A DNA stretch of 10,487 nucleotides from JAGMXM01 sp964458325 (GCA_964458325.1 CAYWIM010000119.1:1-10487); one strand, 5' to 3'; counted from the stretch's first letter, positions 1-7,170 are shown. Notes: generated by a model from the sequence alone, not told the origin. A program made the numbers and translations.

Positions 1-28
1 CCCTACCTTGCAAGCCGAAAGCCGAAAG

Positions 29-53
29 GTAGGGCGGCCACTCCGTGGACGCC
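29..53 (+). repeat. REP unit, forward
   Basis: GTAG at 29-32 is followed by a stem of 33-40 (GGCGGCCA) pairing with 46-53 (TGGACGCC). There is one G-A mismatch and the 5-nt loop is CTCCG. The CTCCG core is shared with the inverted unit at 81-106. Confidence 0.6.
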
Positions 54-80
54 GCATTGCCGGCTGCAAGCTGACCGCCC

Positions 81-106
81 GGCGCGCGACGGAGCGCACG
101 CCCTAC
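81..106 (-). repeat. REP unit, inverted
   Basis: Read on the minus strand, GTAG (106-103) is followed by a stem GGCGTGCG (102-95), loop CTCCGT, and CGCGCGCC (88-81), with one T-G pair. It shares the GTAG head, GGCG stem base and CTCCG loop with the forward unit 29-53. The arm sequences differ with compensating changes, which supports selection on the hairpin rather than on the primary sequence. Confidence 0.6.
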
Positions 107-147
107 CTTGCTGCGTAAACGCGGGACACCAAACTTGGCCTGCGAGT

Positions 148-1110
148 TCAGCCCCGGATCCAGTCCCCGTAGAGCTGATCGAGGCCGGCCCCGGCGGGAT
201 CGCCCGCGAACATGGCCAAGCGGTAGCGAAGCCGCACGGATTTGCCGGCCGCCAGCCGCCACGGCTCCGTGACCCAGTTGAACGGCATCGGGGAGATGAA
301 ACCGTAATCCCGCGTGAACCACGGACACGGCGCCCACGGATTTCGAGGATGATCCATGAGCGCGATGCCCTCGACCGGTTGGTTGGCGGCCTGGACGCGC
401 TTGCCGAAGAAGGCGCACCACTTGGCGGGCTGGCCGAAGGTGTCCTTCTCGCCCGCCTTGCCCTCGCTGGAGATCAGCTGCCCGCCGCCCCAGGGGGTGA
501 TGTCAGACGCCGCTCGAAGGGCGAACATGGCATGGTTGCTCTTCTGGATCGCGACATCGACCTCGGCCCGCCAATCGATCTCGGCGTCGAGCAGCCAAAG
601 CCGCGGCCCCCGTATCGTGACGGTGAACCTGCGCCGGTCGGTCATTTGGACGGCTTGGCCAGGCTGACGCCAGTCGCACTCGTCCAGAATCGCGGCGGCG
701 CGCTTAGCGGCCTCGGCGACACGCGGCCCCCGCGACAGGATCTGGCCGCGTTCGAGGGTCTCCTGCCAATAGTTGCCGCCGTTCACCCGGTCGCATCCGA
801 GAAAGAGGGATCGGTGATGCGGCCAAGGCAGCGACGACTCGGAGGTGAGCGGCAGTCCGGACACCGGTCCGGCCACCGGATAGAAGTATGGATATTTCTG
901 AGTGGGGTGGGCCCGGTAGCTGGTGAGGAGAGTGTTGTTCCAGCGCAGCCAGATGTGGGGGCCGATCTGATAGTCAGTGAGCTCGTCCGCTTCGGGCACG
1001 CTGCGGACCTGCGCGCGGGCGAGCCCGGGAGCGAGGGCAAGAGCGGCTGGCACGGCGGTGGATAGGCGGAGAAACGATCGGCGGTTGATGGAGGTTTTCA
1101 TCCTGGGCAT
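148..1110 (-). CDS. DUF6807 (PmoA-family) protein with Tat signal
   Basis: A 320-aa exported protein. The N-terminus has a twin-arginine signal: an INRRSFLRL motif, an alanine/leucine-rich stretch and a probable cleavage site near ALAPGLARA, before about residue 34. The remainder matches the DUF6807 family as I know it, often annotated 'PmoA family' although no methane oxygenase activity is implied. Its Trp/Gly/Pro-rich features include PYFYPVAGPVSG near residue 73, a PWPHHRSLF segment near 95 and a terminal YGDWIRG. The family is common in Verrucomicrobiota and Planctomycetota and often sits near carbohydrate genes, but its reaction is not established. The start may be this ATG or the ATG three codons later at 1101, which leaves a tighter Tat n-region; neither has a clear Shine-Dalgarno. 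A sigma-70-like promoter lies at 1147-1175, so it need not be co-transcribed with parE, 146 nt upstream. Confidence 0.85.
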   Translation of the reverse strand: MPRMKTSINRRSFLRLSTAVPAALALAPGLARAQVRSVPEADELTDYQIGPHIWLRWNNTLLTSYRAHPTQKYPYFYPVAGPVSGLPLTSESSLPWPHHRSLFLGCDRVNGGNYWQETLERGQILSRGPRVAEAAKRAAAILDECDWRQPGQAVQMTDRRRFTVTIRGPRLWLLDAEIDWRAEVDVAIQKSNHAMFALRAASDITPWGGGQLISSEGKAGEKDTFGQPAKWCAFFGKRVQAANQPVEGIALMDHPRNPWAPCPWFTRDYGFISPMPFNWVTEPWRLAAGKSVRLRYRLAMFAGDPAGAGLDQLYGDWIRG

Positions 1111-1146
1111 TGTCGAGTTCGTGGCAGCATCCAGAGCAATGGCGCG

Positions 1147-1175
1147 AGTGTAGAGGCGGGCTGGCCGGCCGACAA
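1147..1175 (-). promoter_or_regulatory. putative sigma-70-like promoter of the DUF6807 gene
   Basis: On the minus strand, TTGTCG (1175-1170) and TACACT (1152-1147) are separated by exactly 17 nt. Each hexamer matches 4 of 6 consensus bases. Transcription would start about 30 nt upstream of the gene. This is inference from the consensus only, and promoter rules in this phylum are poorly known. Confidence 0.4.
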
Positions 1176-1256
1176 CCCTTTCCTGGCTACGACTGCGATT
1201 CTGCGCTCGAGCCGGCGTGCGCGTTCGCTACCTCTTTTCACGAAGCGTGCCGCCGG

Positions 1257-3089
1257 TCAATCCGTGGCGGGGACGACGAGGTGGCTCATGATATAGGTTT
1301 TGCGTTCGGGGGTGTTCTTACCGAGGTAGAAGCCGAGGATGCCGGCGGCCTCGGGCTTGGGGGCGAACTCGACCTGGCTGAGGCGCATGTCGGGGCCGAT
1401 GAACTGTTTGAACTCGGCGGGCGAGATCTCGCCCAAGCCCTTGAACCGGGTGATCTCCGGCGAGCCGCCGAGGGTCTGGATGGCTTGCTCGCGTTCGGCT
1501 TCGGAGTAGCAGTAGATGGTCTTGTTCTTGTTGCGGACGCGGAAGAGGGGGGTATCGAGGATAAAGAGATGGCCCTCGCGGACGAGGGCGTCGAAGAACC
1601 GGAAGAAGTAGGCGATCATCAGGTTGCGGATGTGGAGGCCATCGACATCGGCGTCGGTGGCGAGGATGACCTTTTCGTAGCGGAGCCCGGCGATGCTGGA
1701 TTCGAGGTTGAGGCTCTGCATGAGGTGATAGAGCTCGTCGTTTTTGTACATGACGTCCCGGGGGAGGTCCCAGACGTTGAGGGGTTTTCCCTTGAGGATG
1801 AACACGGCCTGGCAATCGACGTCGCGGCAGCTGGTGATCGAGCCGGCGGCGGACTGGCCTTCGCAGATGAAGAGCATGGTGCCGCGGCCGCGGTCGCGTT
1901 TGGGGTCGAAGTGCTGTTTGCAGTCTTTGAGCTGGGGGATGCGGAGGGAGATGGCTTTGGCGCGCTCGCGGGCGAGCTTTTTGACCTGGAGGAGCTCCTT
2001 GCGGAGCTGCCGGGTATCCTCGACGCGGGCGACGATTTGGGCGGCGATGTCGCGGTGGGAATGGAGGAAGCGGAGGAGCTCGGTGCGGACCTGGCTGACG
2101 AGGTCGGTGCGGATCTCGGTGTTGCCGAGCTTGTTCTTGGTTTGGGACTCGAACACCGGCTCGCGGAGGCGGATGGCGACAGCGCCGACGAGTCCTTCGC
2201 GGACGTCGTCGCCTTCGAACTTGCCTTGGGAGTATTCGTTGACGGCCTTGAGGAGCCCTTCGCGGAAGGCGCTGAGGTGGGTGCCCCCGTCGGCCGTGAA
2301 CTGGCCATTGACGAACGAGAAGCAGGTTTCGCCAGAGCGGCTGAGGCTGTGGGTGAAACAGAACTCGAGCGTGCGCGAGGTGTAGTGGAGGGGAGGATAG
2401 AGGGGGTCGCCGCCCTCAGTGGCGAGGTCCTCCATCACCAGATCCAGGAGGCCGAGCCGGGAAAGATAGGCCTTGCCGTTGCAGACCAGACGCAGGCCGG
2501 TGTTGAGGTAGGAGTAATGCCGGAGGCGCCTCTCCACCAGCTCGGGGCGGAACTCGAACTTCGGAAAGACCTCCGGGTCCGGCTCGAACCGGATGAGGGT
2601 GCCATCGGGTTCGGCGGGATCGGCCCCGCGCTTTTCGTGCCGGAGCCGGCCCTGGCGAAAGGCCGCTTCGACGAATTGGCCGCCGCGGTGGCTCCGGACC
2701 AGAAACTCGCGCGAGAGGGCGTTGACGGCCTTGGTGCCAACGCCGTTGAGGCCGACGCTGAACTGGAACACGGCGTCGTTATATTTGGCGCCGGTGTTGA
2801 TCCGGGAAACGCAATCGACGACCTTGCCCAGGGGGATGCCGCGGCCGAAATCGCGGACCGTGACGCAGGAGCCGTCGATCTGGATCTGGATTTCCTTGCC
2901 GCAGCCCATGATGAATTCATCGACGGCATTGTCGATGATCTCCTTGAGGAGGATGTAGGCGCCGTCCTCGTAATGGGAGCCATCCCCGATCCGGCCGATG
3001 TACATGCCCGTGCGCAGGCGGATATGCTCGATCGAAGACAGGGTTTGGATCTGGCTTTCGTCGTACTGCTGTTTGCGTGGATCGCCCAT
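1257..3089 (-). CDS. parE: DNA topoisomerase IV subunit B (ParE-type, type IIA)
   Basis: The ATPase/TOPRIM subunit of a type IIA topoisomerase, 610 aa from the ATG at 3089; E. coli ParE is 630 aa. The GHKL ATPase motifs are in order. KEIIDNAVDEF carries the general base Glu50 and Asn54, RDFGRGIP carries Asp80, and GLNGVGTKAVNALS follows near 113-126. The transducer lysine is in SQTKNKLGN (Lys318). TOPRIM has FICEGQSAAGS with catalytic Glu410 (EGQSA instead of the usual EGDSA), DADVDG with Asp479, 481 and 483, and TRFKGLGE near 547-554. It should pair with a ParC/GyrA-like subunit to decatenate chromosomes, but no parC is in the window. The frame also runs back to a TTG at 3107; I prefer the ATG because the added six residues do not resemble family N-termini. 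GyrB is the alternative; size and the EGQSA variant favour ParE. Confidence 0.93.
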   Translation of the reverse strand: MGDPRKQQYDESQIQTLSSIEHIRLRTGMYIGRIGDGSHYEDGAYILLKEIIDNAVDEFIMGCGKEIQIQIDGSCVTVRDFGRGIPLGKVVDCVSRINTGAKYNDAVFQFSVGLNGVGTKAVNALSREFLVRSHRGGQFVEAAFRQGRLRHEKRGADPAEPDGTLIRFEPDPEVFPKFEFRPELVERRLRHYSYLNTGLRLVCNGKAYLSRLGLLDLVMEDLATEGGDPLYPPLHYTSRTLEFCFTHSLSRSGETCFSFVNGQFTADGGTHLSAFREGLLKAVNEYSQGKFEGDDVREGLVGAVAIRLREPVFESQTKNKLGNTEIRTDLVSQVRTELLRFLHSHRDIAAQIVARVEDTRQLRKELLQVKKLARERAKAISLRIPQLKDCKQHFDPKRDRGRGTMLFICEGQSAAGSITSCRDVDCQAVFILKGKPLNVWDLPRDVMYKNDELYHLMQSLNLESSIAGLRYEKVILATDADVDGLHIRNLMIAYFFRFFDALVREGHLFILDTPLFRVRNKNKTIYCYSEAEREQAIQTLGGSPEITRFKGLGEISPAEFKQFIGPDMRLSQVEFAPKPEAAGILGFYLGKNTPERKTYIMSHLVVPATD

Positions 3090-3130
3090 AATCGAATGAC
3101 GGCCCAACTATTCCGGGGAACCGCCGGTCT

Positions 3131-3156
3131 GCCAATCCGGAAATCGAGGGATTGGC
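3131..3156. repeat. inverted repeat in the parE-dctP divergent region
   Basis: GCCAATCC (3131-3138) and GGATTGGC (3149-3156) form a perfect 8-bp inverted repeat with a 10-nt spacer. The outer bases extend it loosely, with AACCGCC at 3119 against GGCGGTT ending at 3160. It lies between two divergent genes and overlaps the possible dctP -35 element, so an operator is plausible. No T-tract follows, so a terminator is unlikely. Its function is not shown. Confidence 0.4.
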
Positions 3157-3158
3157 GG

Positions 3159-3188
3159 TTGCATTTTCCGGGCGAAGTGGGCTACAAA
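3159..3188 (+). promoter_or_regulatory. putative promoter of the TRAP-usp operon
   Basis: TTGCAT (3159-3164) and TACAAA (3183-3188) are spaced 18 nt apart and match 3/6 and 4/6 of the sigma-70 consensus. The -35 abuts the 8-bp inverted repeat at 3131-3156. No sigma-54 GG-N10-GC element was found in front of dctP, although some dct systems use one. The call is weak. Confidence 0.3.
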
Positions 3189-3235
3189 GAGCCCGAACGC
3201 GGCGCACCCCTTTCGGGAATCATGTTTTCCGGGCG
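3164..3235 (+). repeat. 11-bp direct repeat upstream of dctP
   Basis: TTTTCCGGGCG occurs at 3164-3174 and again at 3225-3235, 61 bases apart, in the leader of dctP. The preceding bases also resemble each other (GCA and CATG). It could be a pair of regulator sites or chance; only the repeat itself is seen. Confidence 0.35.
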
Positions 3236-3260
3236 CCCAGGACAACCTGTGAGGCAGACG

Positions 3261-4346
3261 ATGAAGACAACAATCCGACGAGCATCGATGTGGTCGACAC
3301 TGGCGGCTTTCGGCCTGGCGGTCGGGCTGACGGGCTGCAAGGAGCAAACATCCGGTCCCGGCACGGCGCCCGGAGGCCAGACGGCTGCTCCAGCGGCCAT
3401 CAAGCTCTCCTACAGCGTGTTTTTCCCGCCCACGCACATCCAGTGCAAGCTGGCGGATGAATGGGCCCGCGAGATCGAGAAGCGGACTCAGAACCGGGTG
3501 CAGATCACGATTCATCCGGGTGGCGCTCTGACCAAGGCGCCGCAATGTTACGAGGGCGTGGTCAACGGCATATCGGATTTGGGGATGAGCTGTTTTGCGT
3601 ATACGCGGGGCCGGTTTCCTTTGCTCGAGGGATTGGATCTGCCGCTGGGCTATCCGAGCGGGGCGGTGGCGACGCGTGTGGCCAATGAGCTCACGCAAAA
3701 GTACAAGCCGGCGGAGGTGGGGGACGCGCAGGTGCTGTATGTGCACGCGCACGGGCCCGGCATCCTGGCGACGCGCAAGCCGGTGCGGACCCTCGATGAT
3801 CTCAAGGGGCTCAAGGTTCGGACGACCGGATTGTCGACCAAGATCATCGAGAGCCTGGGCGGGCTGGCGGTGGCGATGAGCCAGCCCGAGACCTACGAGG
3901 CGCTGCAGAAGGGCGTGGTCGAGGGAACGTTGTGCCCGATGGAAACCCTCAAGGGCTGGAAACAGGGCGAGGTGATCACGCACGTGACGGACAGCACCGC
4001 CGTGGGGTACACGACGGCGATGTTTGTCGTGATGAACAAGGCGTCCTGGCAGCGGCTGCCGGCCGATATCCAGCAGGTGTTCACCGCGGTCAGCACCGAG
4101 TGGGTGCCCAAGCATGGCGAGGCCTGGGACCAGGCGGATGCGGAAGGATTGACCTTCATCCGGGAGCTGAAGCACGAGACGATCACGCTGCCGGCCGCCG
4201 AACAGGCGCGATGGAAAGAGAAGGTGAAGCCGGTCATCGACGAGTATCTGGCCGCCGCCAAGGGCAAGGGATTGCCGGGCGACGAGTTTCTCAAAGACAT
4301 CCAGACGCGGGTGGCCGAGGCCCCCAAGCCAGCAGCCAAGCCATGA
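3261..4346 (+). CDS. dctP: TRAP transporter substrate-binding lipoprotein (DctP family)
   Basis: A 361-aa extracytoplasmic solute receptor of a tripartite (TRAP) secondary transporter. The N-terminus has a basic start, a hydrophobic segment and the lipobox LTGC (23-26), so Cys26 should be lipidated; Lys at +2 does not block outer-membrane sorting. A Gly/Thr/Ala/Pro-rich linker (about 28-46) leads into the DctP fold. Visible family features are a PGGAL segment near 86, a GISDLGMS strand near 103, LKGLKVRTTG with Arg187 (the carboxylate-clamp arginine of known DctP/SiaP proteins), an ETYEALQKGVVEGT segment near 210 and AMFVVMNK near 253. The mature part has four further cysteines (62, 96, 111, 225). 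The start is fixed by GAGG at 3251-3254, six bases before the ATG. The same frame stays open far upstream antisense to parE, but that part is not coding. The substrate is unknown, probably an organic acid. Confidence 0.92.
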   Translation: MKTTIRRASMWSTLAAFGLAVGLTGCKEQTSGPGTAPGGQTAAPAAIKLSYSVFFPPTHIQCKLADEWAREIEKRTQNRVQITIHPGGALTKAPQCYEGVVNGISDLGMSCFAYTRGRFPLLEGLDLPLGYPSGAVATRVANELTQKYKPAEVGDAQVLYVHAHGPGILATRKPVRTLDDLKGLKVRTTGLSTKIIESLGGLAVAMSQPETYEALQKGVVEGTLCPMETLKGWKQGEVITHVTDSTAVGYTTAMFVVMNKASWQRLPADIQQVFTAVSTEWVPKHGEAWDQADAEGLTFIRELKHETITLPAAEQARWKEKVKPVIDEYLAAAKGKGLPGDEFLKDIQTRVAEAPKPAAKP

Positions 4347-4870
4347 GCGATGGCATGGCGGCGGCGGGCGGATGGGCTCGAGTATCGAGGGCCTATCACC
4401 TGGGGCTGAAAGCATCGGTGATCGCGCTGGCGGTCGCGGCGGGATTTGCGGTTCTGGTCATGATCGGTGTCACGTGCCTGGACGTCGTGCTGCGGCTGTT
4501 CCGGTTCCCGTTGCGGGGCGCCTATGACGTGGTGAACATCGCGGGAACGTTGGCCCTGGTGTGCGCGCTGCCCTACACGACGGCAGTCAAGGGGCACGTG
4601 GCAGTCGAACTCCTGTTTCACAAGCTGGGGGGTCGGGGCCGGTGGGTGTTGGACACCGCGATTCGCTTGCTGATCATCGCCCTGTTTTCGGCGTTCACGT
4701 GGCAGGGGTGGCGCTATGCGGAGATGCTCAAGGCCAAGGGACAGGTGACGCCGACGCTGAAGGTGCCGGAGTTCTGGGTGGCGTATCCCGTGGCGGTGGC
4801 ATGCGCGCTGGTGGTGCTGGTGACATGGCATCATCTGTGGAATCCGGGGCGGGAGATGATCAAGCCATGA
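4343..4870 (+). CDS. dctQ: TRAP transporter small membrane subunit (DctQ family)
   Basis: A 175-aa membrane protein with four predicted transmembrane helices, near residues 23-46, 62-80, 102-120 and 143-162. This is the usual topology and size of DctQ. It has family landmarks: the GHVAVELL stretch after helix 2 and TPTLKVPEFWVAYPV before helix 4. With DctM it forms the inner-membrane part of the ion-driven transporter fed by DctP. Its ATG overlaps the dctP stop in an ATGA arrangement, so translation is probably coupled. No strong independent Shine-Dalgarno is seen. Confidence 0.9.
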   Translation: MSDGMAAAGGWARVSRAYHLGLKASVIALAVAAGFAVLVMIGVTCLDVVLRLFRFPLRGAYDVVNIAGTLALVCALPYTTAVKGHVAVELLFHKLGGRGRWVLDTAIRLLIIALFSAFTWQGWRYAEMLKAKGQVTPTLKVPEFWVAYPVAVACALVVLVTWHHLWNPGREMIKP

Positions 4871-6168
4871 CCGAGCTCCAGGTGGGATTGGTGGGGTGCC
4901 TATTGCTGTGTGTGCTGCTGGCCAGCAGCATTCCGGTGGCGTTTGCGATGGCGATCGTGGGATTCGCCGGGTTCGCGCTGGTGGTGACGCCCGGCGCGGC
5001 GCTAAGCTTGATCACCATCGACCTGTATGACACCTTCTCGAACTACAGCCTGACCGTGATCCCGCTGTTCGTGCTGATGGGCCAGGTGTCGTTTCATGCC
5101 GGGATCAGCCGGAACCTGTTTCAGGCGGCCTATCACTGGCTGGGGCCGCTGCCGGGCGGATTGGCGATGGCCACCGTGGGCGCGTGCACCGCGTTCGGGG
5201 CGATCTGCGGATCCGGGCCGGCGACGGCGGCGACGATGGCCTCGGTGGCGCTGCCGGAGATGCGGCGGTATCGGTACCAGGCGGAGTTTAGCTGCGGCAC
5301 CGTGGCGGCGGGAGGCAGCCTCGCGATGCTGATCCCGCCCAGCATCGTGTTCATCGTCTATGCGATCCTGACCGAGCAATCCATTGGCAAGCTGTTCATT
5401 TCGGGGATCGTGCCGGGGCTGATGATCGCGGTGCTGTTTTGTCTGACGATCTACTGGATGTGCTGGCGGGATCCGGAGCTGGGGCCGGCGGGGCCCGCCA
5501 CGACCTGGAGCGACAAGTGGCAGTCGTTGGGGGGAGTGGCTGACACCGTGCTGTTGTTCGTGCTGGTGATGGGCGGGATGTTTTGGGGCGTGTTCACGCC
5601 GACCGAGGCGGCGGCGATCGGAGCCGCGGGCAGCCTGGCGATCGCCGGAGTCAAGGGCCGGCTGACCTGGAAGATGCTCCACCAGTCCCTGCTCGAGACA
5701 GTCCGGACGTCGTGCATGGTTATGGTCATCGTGGCGGGCGCGATCATCTTCGGTCATTTTCTAGCGGTGAGCCGGTTGCCAGCGGAGCTGGCGGCATGGC
5801 TGGCGGGCCTGCCGCTCCCGGCGGCATGCATCATGGGTTTGATGGTGCTGTTCTACCTGGCGGCCGGCTGCTTCGTGGACGCGCTGGCGCTGGTTTTTCT
5901 GACCGTGCCCATCTTCTATCCGGTCGTGCTCGAACTGGGCTACCATCCGATCTGGTTTGGCGTGATGATCGTGGTGGTGACGCAGATGGGAGTGATCACG
6001 CCGCCGGTGGGGGTGAACGTGTACGTGGTCAGCGGGATCGCGCGGGACGTGCCCCTGCAGGGAGTGTTCAAGGGGGCGCTGCCGTTCCTGTGGGCCCTGG
6101 CGGTGGCGATATCCCTGATGATTCTGTTTCCCGGCCTGGTCCTGTTCCTGCCGGGATTGCTGGATTGA
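4867..6168 (+). CDS. dctM: TRAP transporter large permease subunit (DctM family)
   Basis: A 433-aa, strongly hydrophobic protein with about 12 membrane segments, matching full-length DctM. Family signatures are clear: SIPVAFAMAI near 21, FGAICGSGPATAATM near 110, MLIPPSIVFIVYAILTE near 154 followed by IGKLFISGIVPG, FWGVFTPTEAAAIGAAG near 239, FVDALALVFLTVPIFYPV near 336, and TQMGVITPPVGVNVYVVSGIA near 372. It is the channel subunit that couples substrate uptake to sodium or proton flow. It starts in an ATGA overlap with dctQ, and a GGGAG at 4851-4855 may help ribosome binding. The downstream usp gene starts 32 nt after its stop and is probably in the same transcript. Confidence 0.93.
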   Translation: MTELQVGLVGCLLLCVLLASSIPVAFAMAIVGFAGFALVVTPGAALSLITIDLYDTFSNYSLTVIPLFVLMGQVSFHAGISRNLFQAAYHWLGPLPGGLAMATVGACTAFGAICGSGPATAATMASVALPEMRRYRYQAEFSCGTVAAGGSLAMLIPPSIVFIVYAILTEQSIGKLFISGIVPGLMIAVLFCLTIYWMCWRDPELGPAGPATTWSDKWQSLGGVADTVLLFVLVMGGMFWGVFTPTEAAAIGAAGSLAIAGVKGRLTWKMLHQSLLETVRTSCMVMVIVAGAIIFGHFLAVSRLPAELAAWLAGLPLPAACIMGLMVLFYLAAGCFVDALALVFLTVPIFYPVVLELGYHPIWFGVMIVVVTQMGVITPPVGVNVYVVSGIARDVPLQGVFKGALPFLWALAVAISLMILFPGLVLFLPGLLD

Positions 6169-6200
6169 AAGAAGAAAACGCTCTGGAGCGCGAGACGCAT

Positions 6201-6698
6201 ATGAACAGCAGCGAAACGCGAGTGGGCACCTACCAGCGCATCCTCTGCTGCACGGACTTCTCGGCGAACGCCGATTTTGCGTTCCATTTTGCCGTCGATG
6301 CTGCGGTGCGCCGTCCGGGCTGCCTGCTCTATCTGCTCCATGTCATCCCGGAGACCGACGCGCAGTTCTGGCGCACCTACATTTACGAGGTGGACAACGT
6401 CGACCAGCAGGCGCGCCAGGCGCTCGATGCCCGGGTCAACGAGGCGTATCGCCCGCAGGTGCCCACGGGCGTCGAGTTCCAGGTCGAGTTCCGGGTCGGG
6501 CGCGACTACCTCAAGATCCTCGAGTTCGCCCGGGAGAAGTCGGTGGATCTGATCGTCCTGGGGCGGCAGGGACGCGGCCGGCTGCGGAAGGCGCTGTTTG
6601 GGAACGTGGTCGAGCAGGTGGCGCGCGGGGCCGAGTGCGCGGTGCTGGTGATCCCGCTGAGCTACCAGCAGCGCAGCCTGGACCAGGCCAAGGCTTGA
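6201..6698 (+). CDS. universal stress protein (UspA family), TRAP-associated
   Basis: A 165-aa cytoplasmic Usp-fold protein. The N-terminal strand YQRILCCTDFS puts an Asp (19) where the family contacts nucleotide. The C-terminal ATP-binding loop reads G121-x2-G124-x9-G134-N135, the G-2x-G-9x-G(S/T) motif of the ATP-binding Usp branch, with Asn in place of Ser/Thr. The closing strand AVLVIP is typical. It lies 32 nt after dctM. The same gene order is known in Halomonas elongata teaABCD, where the UspA-like ATP-binding TeaD affects activity of the TeaABC ectoine transporter, so a similar role is a fair inference. The start at 6201 has GAG six bases upstream. A TTG at 6165 in the same frame would add 12 polar residues and is less likely. 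No clear terminator follows; only a 5-bp GAGGC/GCCTC stem at 6697-6715 without a T-tract. Confidence 0.9.
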   Translation: MNSSETRVGTYQRILCCTDFSANADFAFHFAVDAAVRRPGCLLYLLHVIPETDAQFWRTYIYEVDNVDQQARQALDARVNEAYRPQVPTGVEFQVEFRVGRDYLKILEFAREKSVDLIVLGRQGRGRLRKALFGNVVEQVARGAECAVLVIPLSYQQRSLDQAKA

Positions 6699-6738
6699 GG
6701 CGAGGGGTCGGCCTCCTTGCGCCCGGTGTCCGCTGTTT

Positions 6739-7044
6739 AGGGGTCAGTCAATGAGATTGTCACAATCTCCGCAGGCGTTGGTTTGATGAGGAGCCGCCGT
6801 TGGCGGGCTTGCGTTGGAGCAGCAAAGCCAAGTGTTCACGATTCCGGCACGCCTCGGCCAACGTCTTCAGGAACGGGCGCCGGTCCTGGTTATCCTCGAA
6901 GATGGCTTCCCGCCGGCCATCGCAATGCATGGCGCGACAGATCGCTCCGGGATATTGAATGCGCAGCTGCCGCGCCGTGCCCGGATTCGCCCACAGCGCC
7001 AACTCGGCGTCAAGGAAACAGCGCAACCTCATTAACTGACCCCT
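6739..7044 (-). mobile_element. MITE-like element, copy 1 (Y1/RAYT transposase derivative)
   Basis: The ends are 17-bp terminal inverted repeats, AGGGGTCAGTCAATGAG (6739-6755) against the reverse complement of 7028-7044, with one mismatch. The inside, read on the minus strand, encodes the N-terminal part of an IS200-like/REP-associated transposase and nothing else. Copy 2 at 7879-8184 has the same orientation; by hand alignment I count about 20 mismatches and one 1-nt indel. No target-site duplication is visible, as expected for HUH (Y1) transposition. It is too short to move itself. Confidence 0.7.
6760..7032 (-). pseudogene. truncated Y1 (IS200-like/RAYT) transposase relic, copy 1
   Basis: A 90-codon frame whose ATG lies inside the right terminal repeat. 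Residues from about 21 onward (ARQLRIQYPG, then GRREAIFEDNQDR and FLKTLAEA) match the conserved N-terminus of RAYT-type Y1 transposases, which usually begin MARPLRIQYPG and continue GNRREAIF. The catalytic HxH motif and the downstream tyrosine are missing. After about residue 69 the sequence is unrelated low-complexity text ending at a stop in the left end. Its differences from copy 2 include many amino-acid changes, so it is not under selection as protein. It is probably not functional. Confidence 0.65.
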
Positions 7045-7141
7045 TTTACTTGTAACGCCTGGCTCAAGTTCCCCGGCCTGCCGCACGAAATCGGCATGCC
7101 GCCGCATGCATCCCAGGTTCTTCCCATCAGGCCAAGACCTC

Positions 7142-7170
7142 TCGACTCATTTCGGAGCGTGTGCTAGACT
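7142..7170 (+). promoter_or_regulatory. putative promoter of the DUF2442 gene
   Basis: TCGACT (7142-7147) and TAGACT (7165-7170) are 17 nt apart and each matches 4 of 6 sigma-70 consensus bases. The predicted start would be only a few bases before the ATG at 7180, and no Shine-Dalgarno is visible there, so the message may be nearly leaderless. This is inference. Confidence 0.3.

Larger units (their letters stand above)
1..110. repeat. REP/BIME-like array of GTAG-headed hairpins
   Basis: The 10-mer CCCTACCTTG occurs at 1-10 and again at 101-110, and its reverse complement begins the unit near 26-34. Two complete units follow the plan GTAG tetranucleotide, then a 22-25 nt imperfect palindrome: one forward (29-53) and one inverted (81-106). 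A third inverted unit is cut by the window start, with only its CTAC head at 3-6 visible. Alternating head-to-tail orientation of GTAG hairpins is the layout known for REP/BIME elements, which are linked to REP-associated Y1 transposases (RAYTs). No coding sequence is visible in 1-147. The RAYT link is inference; the hairpins are seen directly. Confidence 0.65.

Noticed and set aside
349..1065. 238-codon plus-strand frame
   Set aside because: It is antisense to the DUF6807 gene, which has a Tat signal and family features.
1110..3260. Very long plus-strand open frame running in frame into dctP (1078 codons in all)
   Set aside because: This part is antisense to parE, which has all its catalytic motifs on the other strand. 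The peptide is an Ala/Glu/Asp/Gly-rich shadow typical of GC-rich antisense frames. The true dctP start at 3261 has a Shine-Dalgarno and a lipoprotein signal.
3108..4415. 435-codon minus-strand open frame
   Set aside because: It is antisense to dctP, Arg/His/Leu/Pro-rich, and has no recognisable domain.
3893..5757. Minus-strand frames of 313 and 251 codons
   Set aside because: They are antisense to the TRAP genes, His/Arg/Gln-rich, with no motif; the sense strand encodes clear DctP, DctQ and DctM.
6697..6715. Possible terminator after the usp gene
   Set aside because: The stem GAGGC/GCCTC is only 5 bp with a 9-nt loop, and no T-tract follows.
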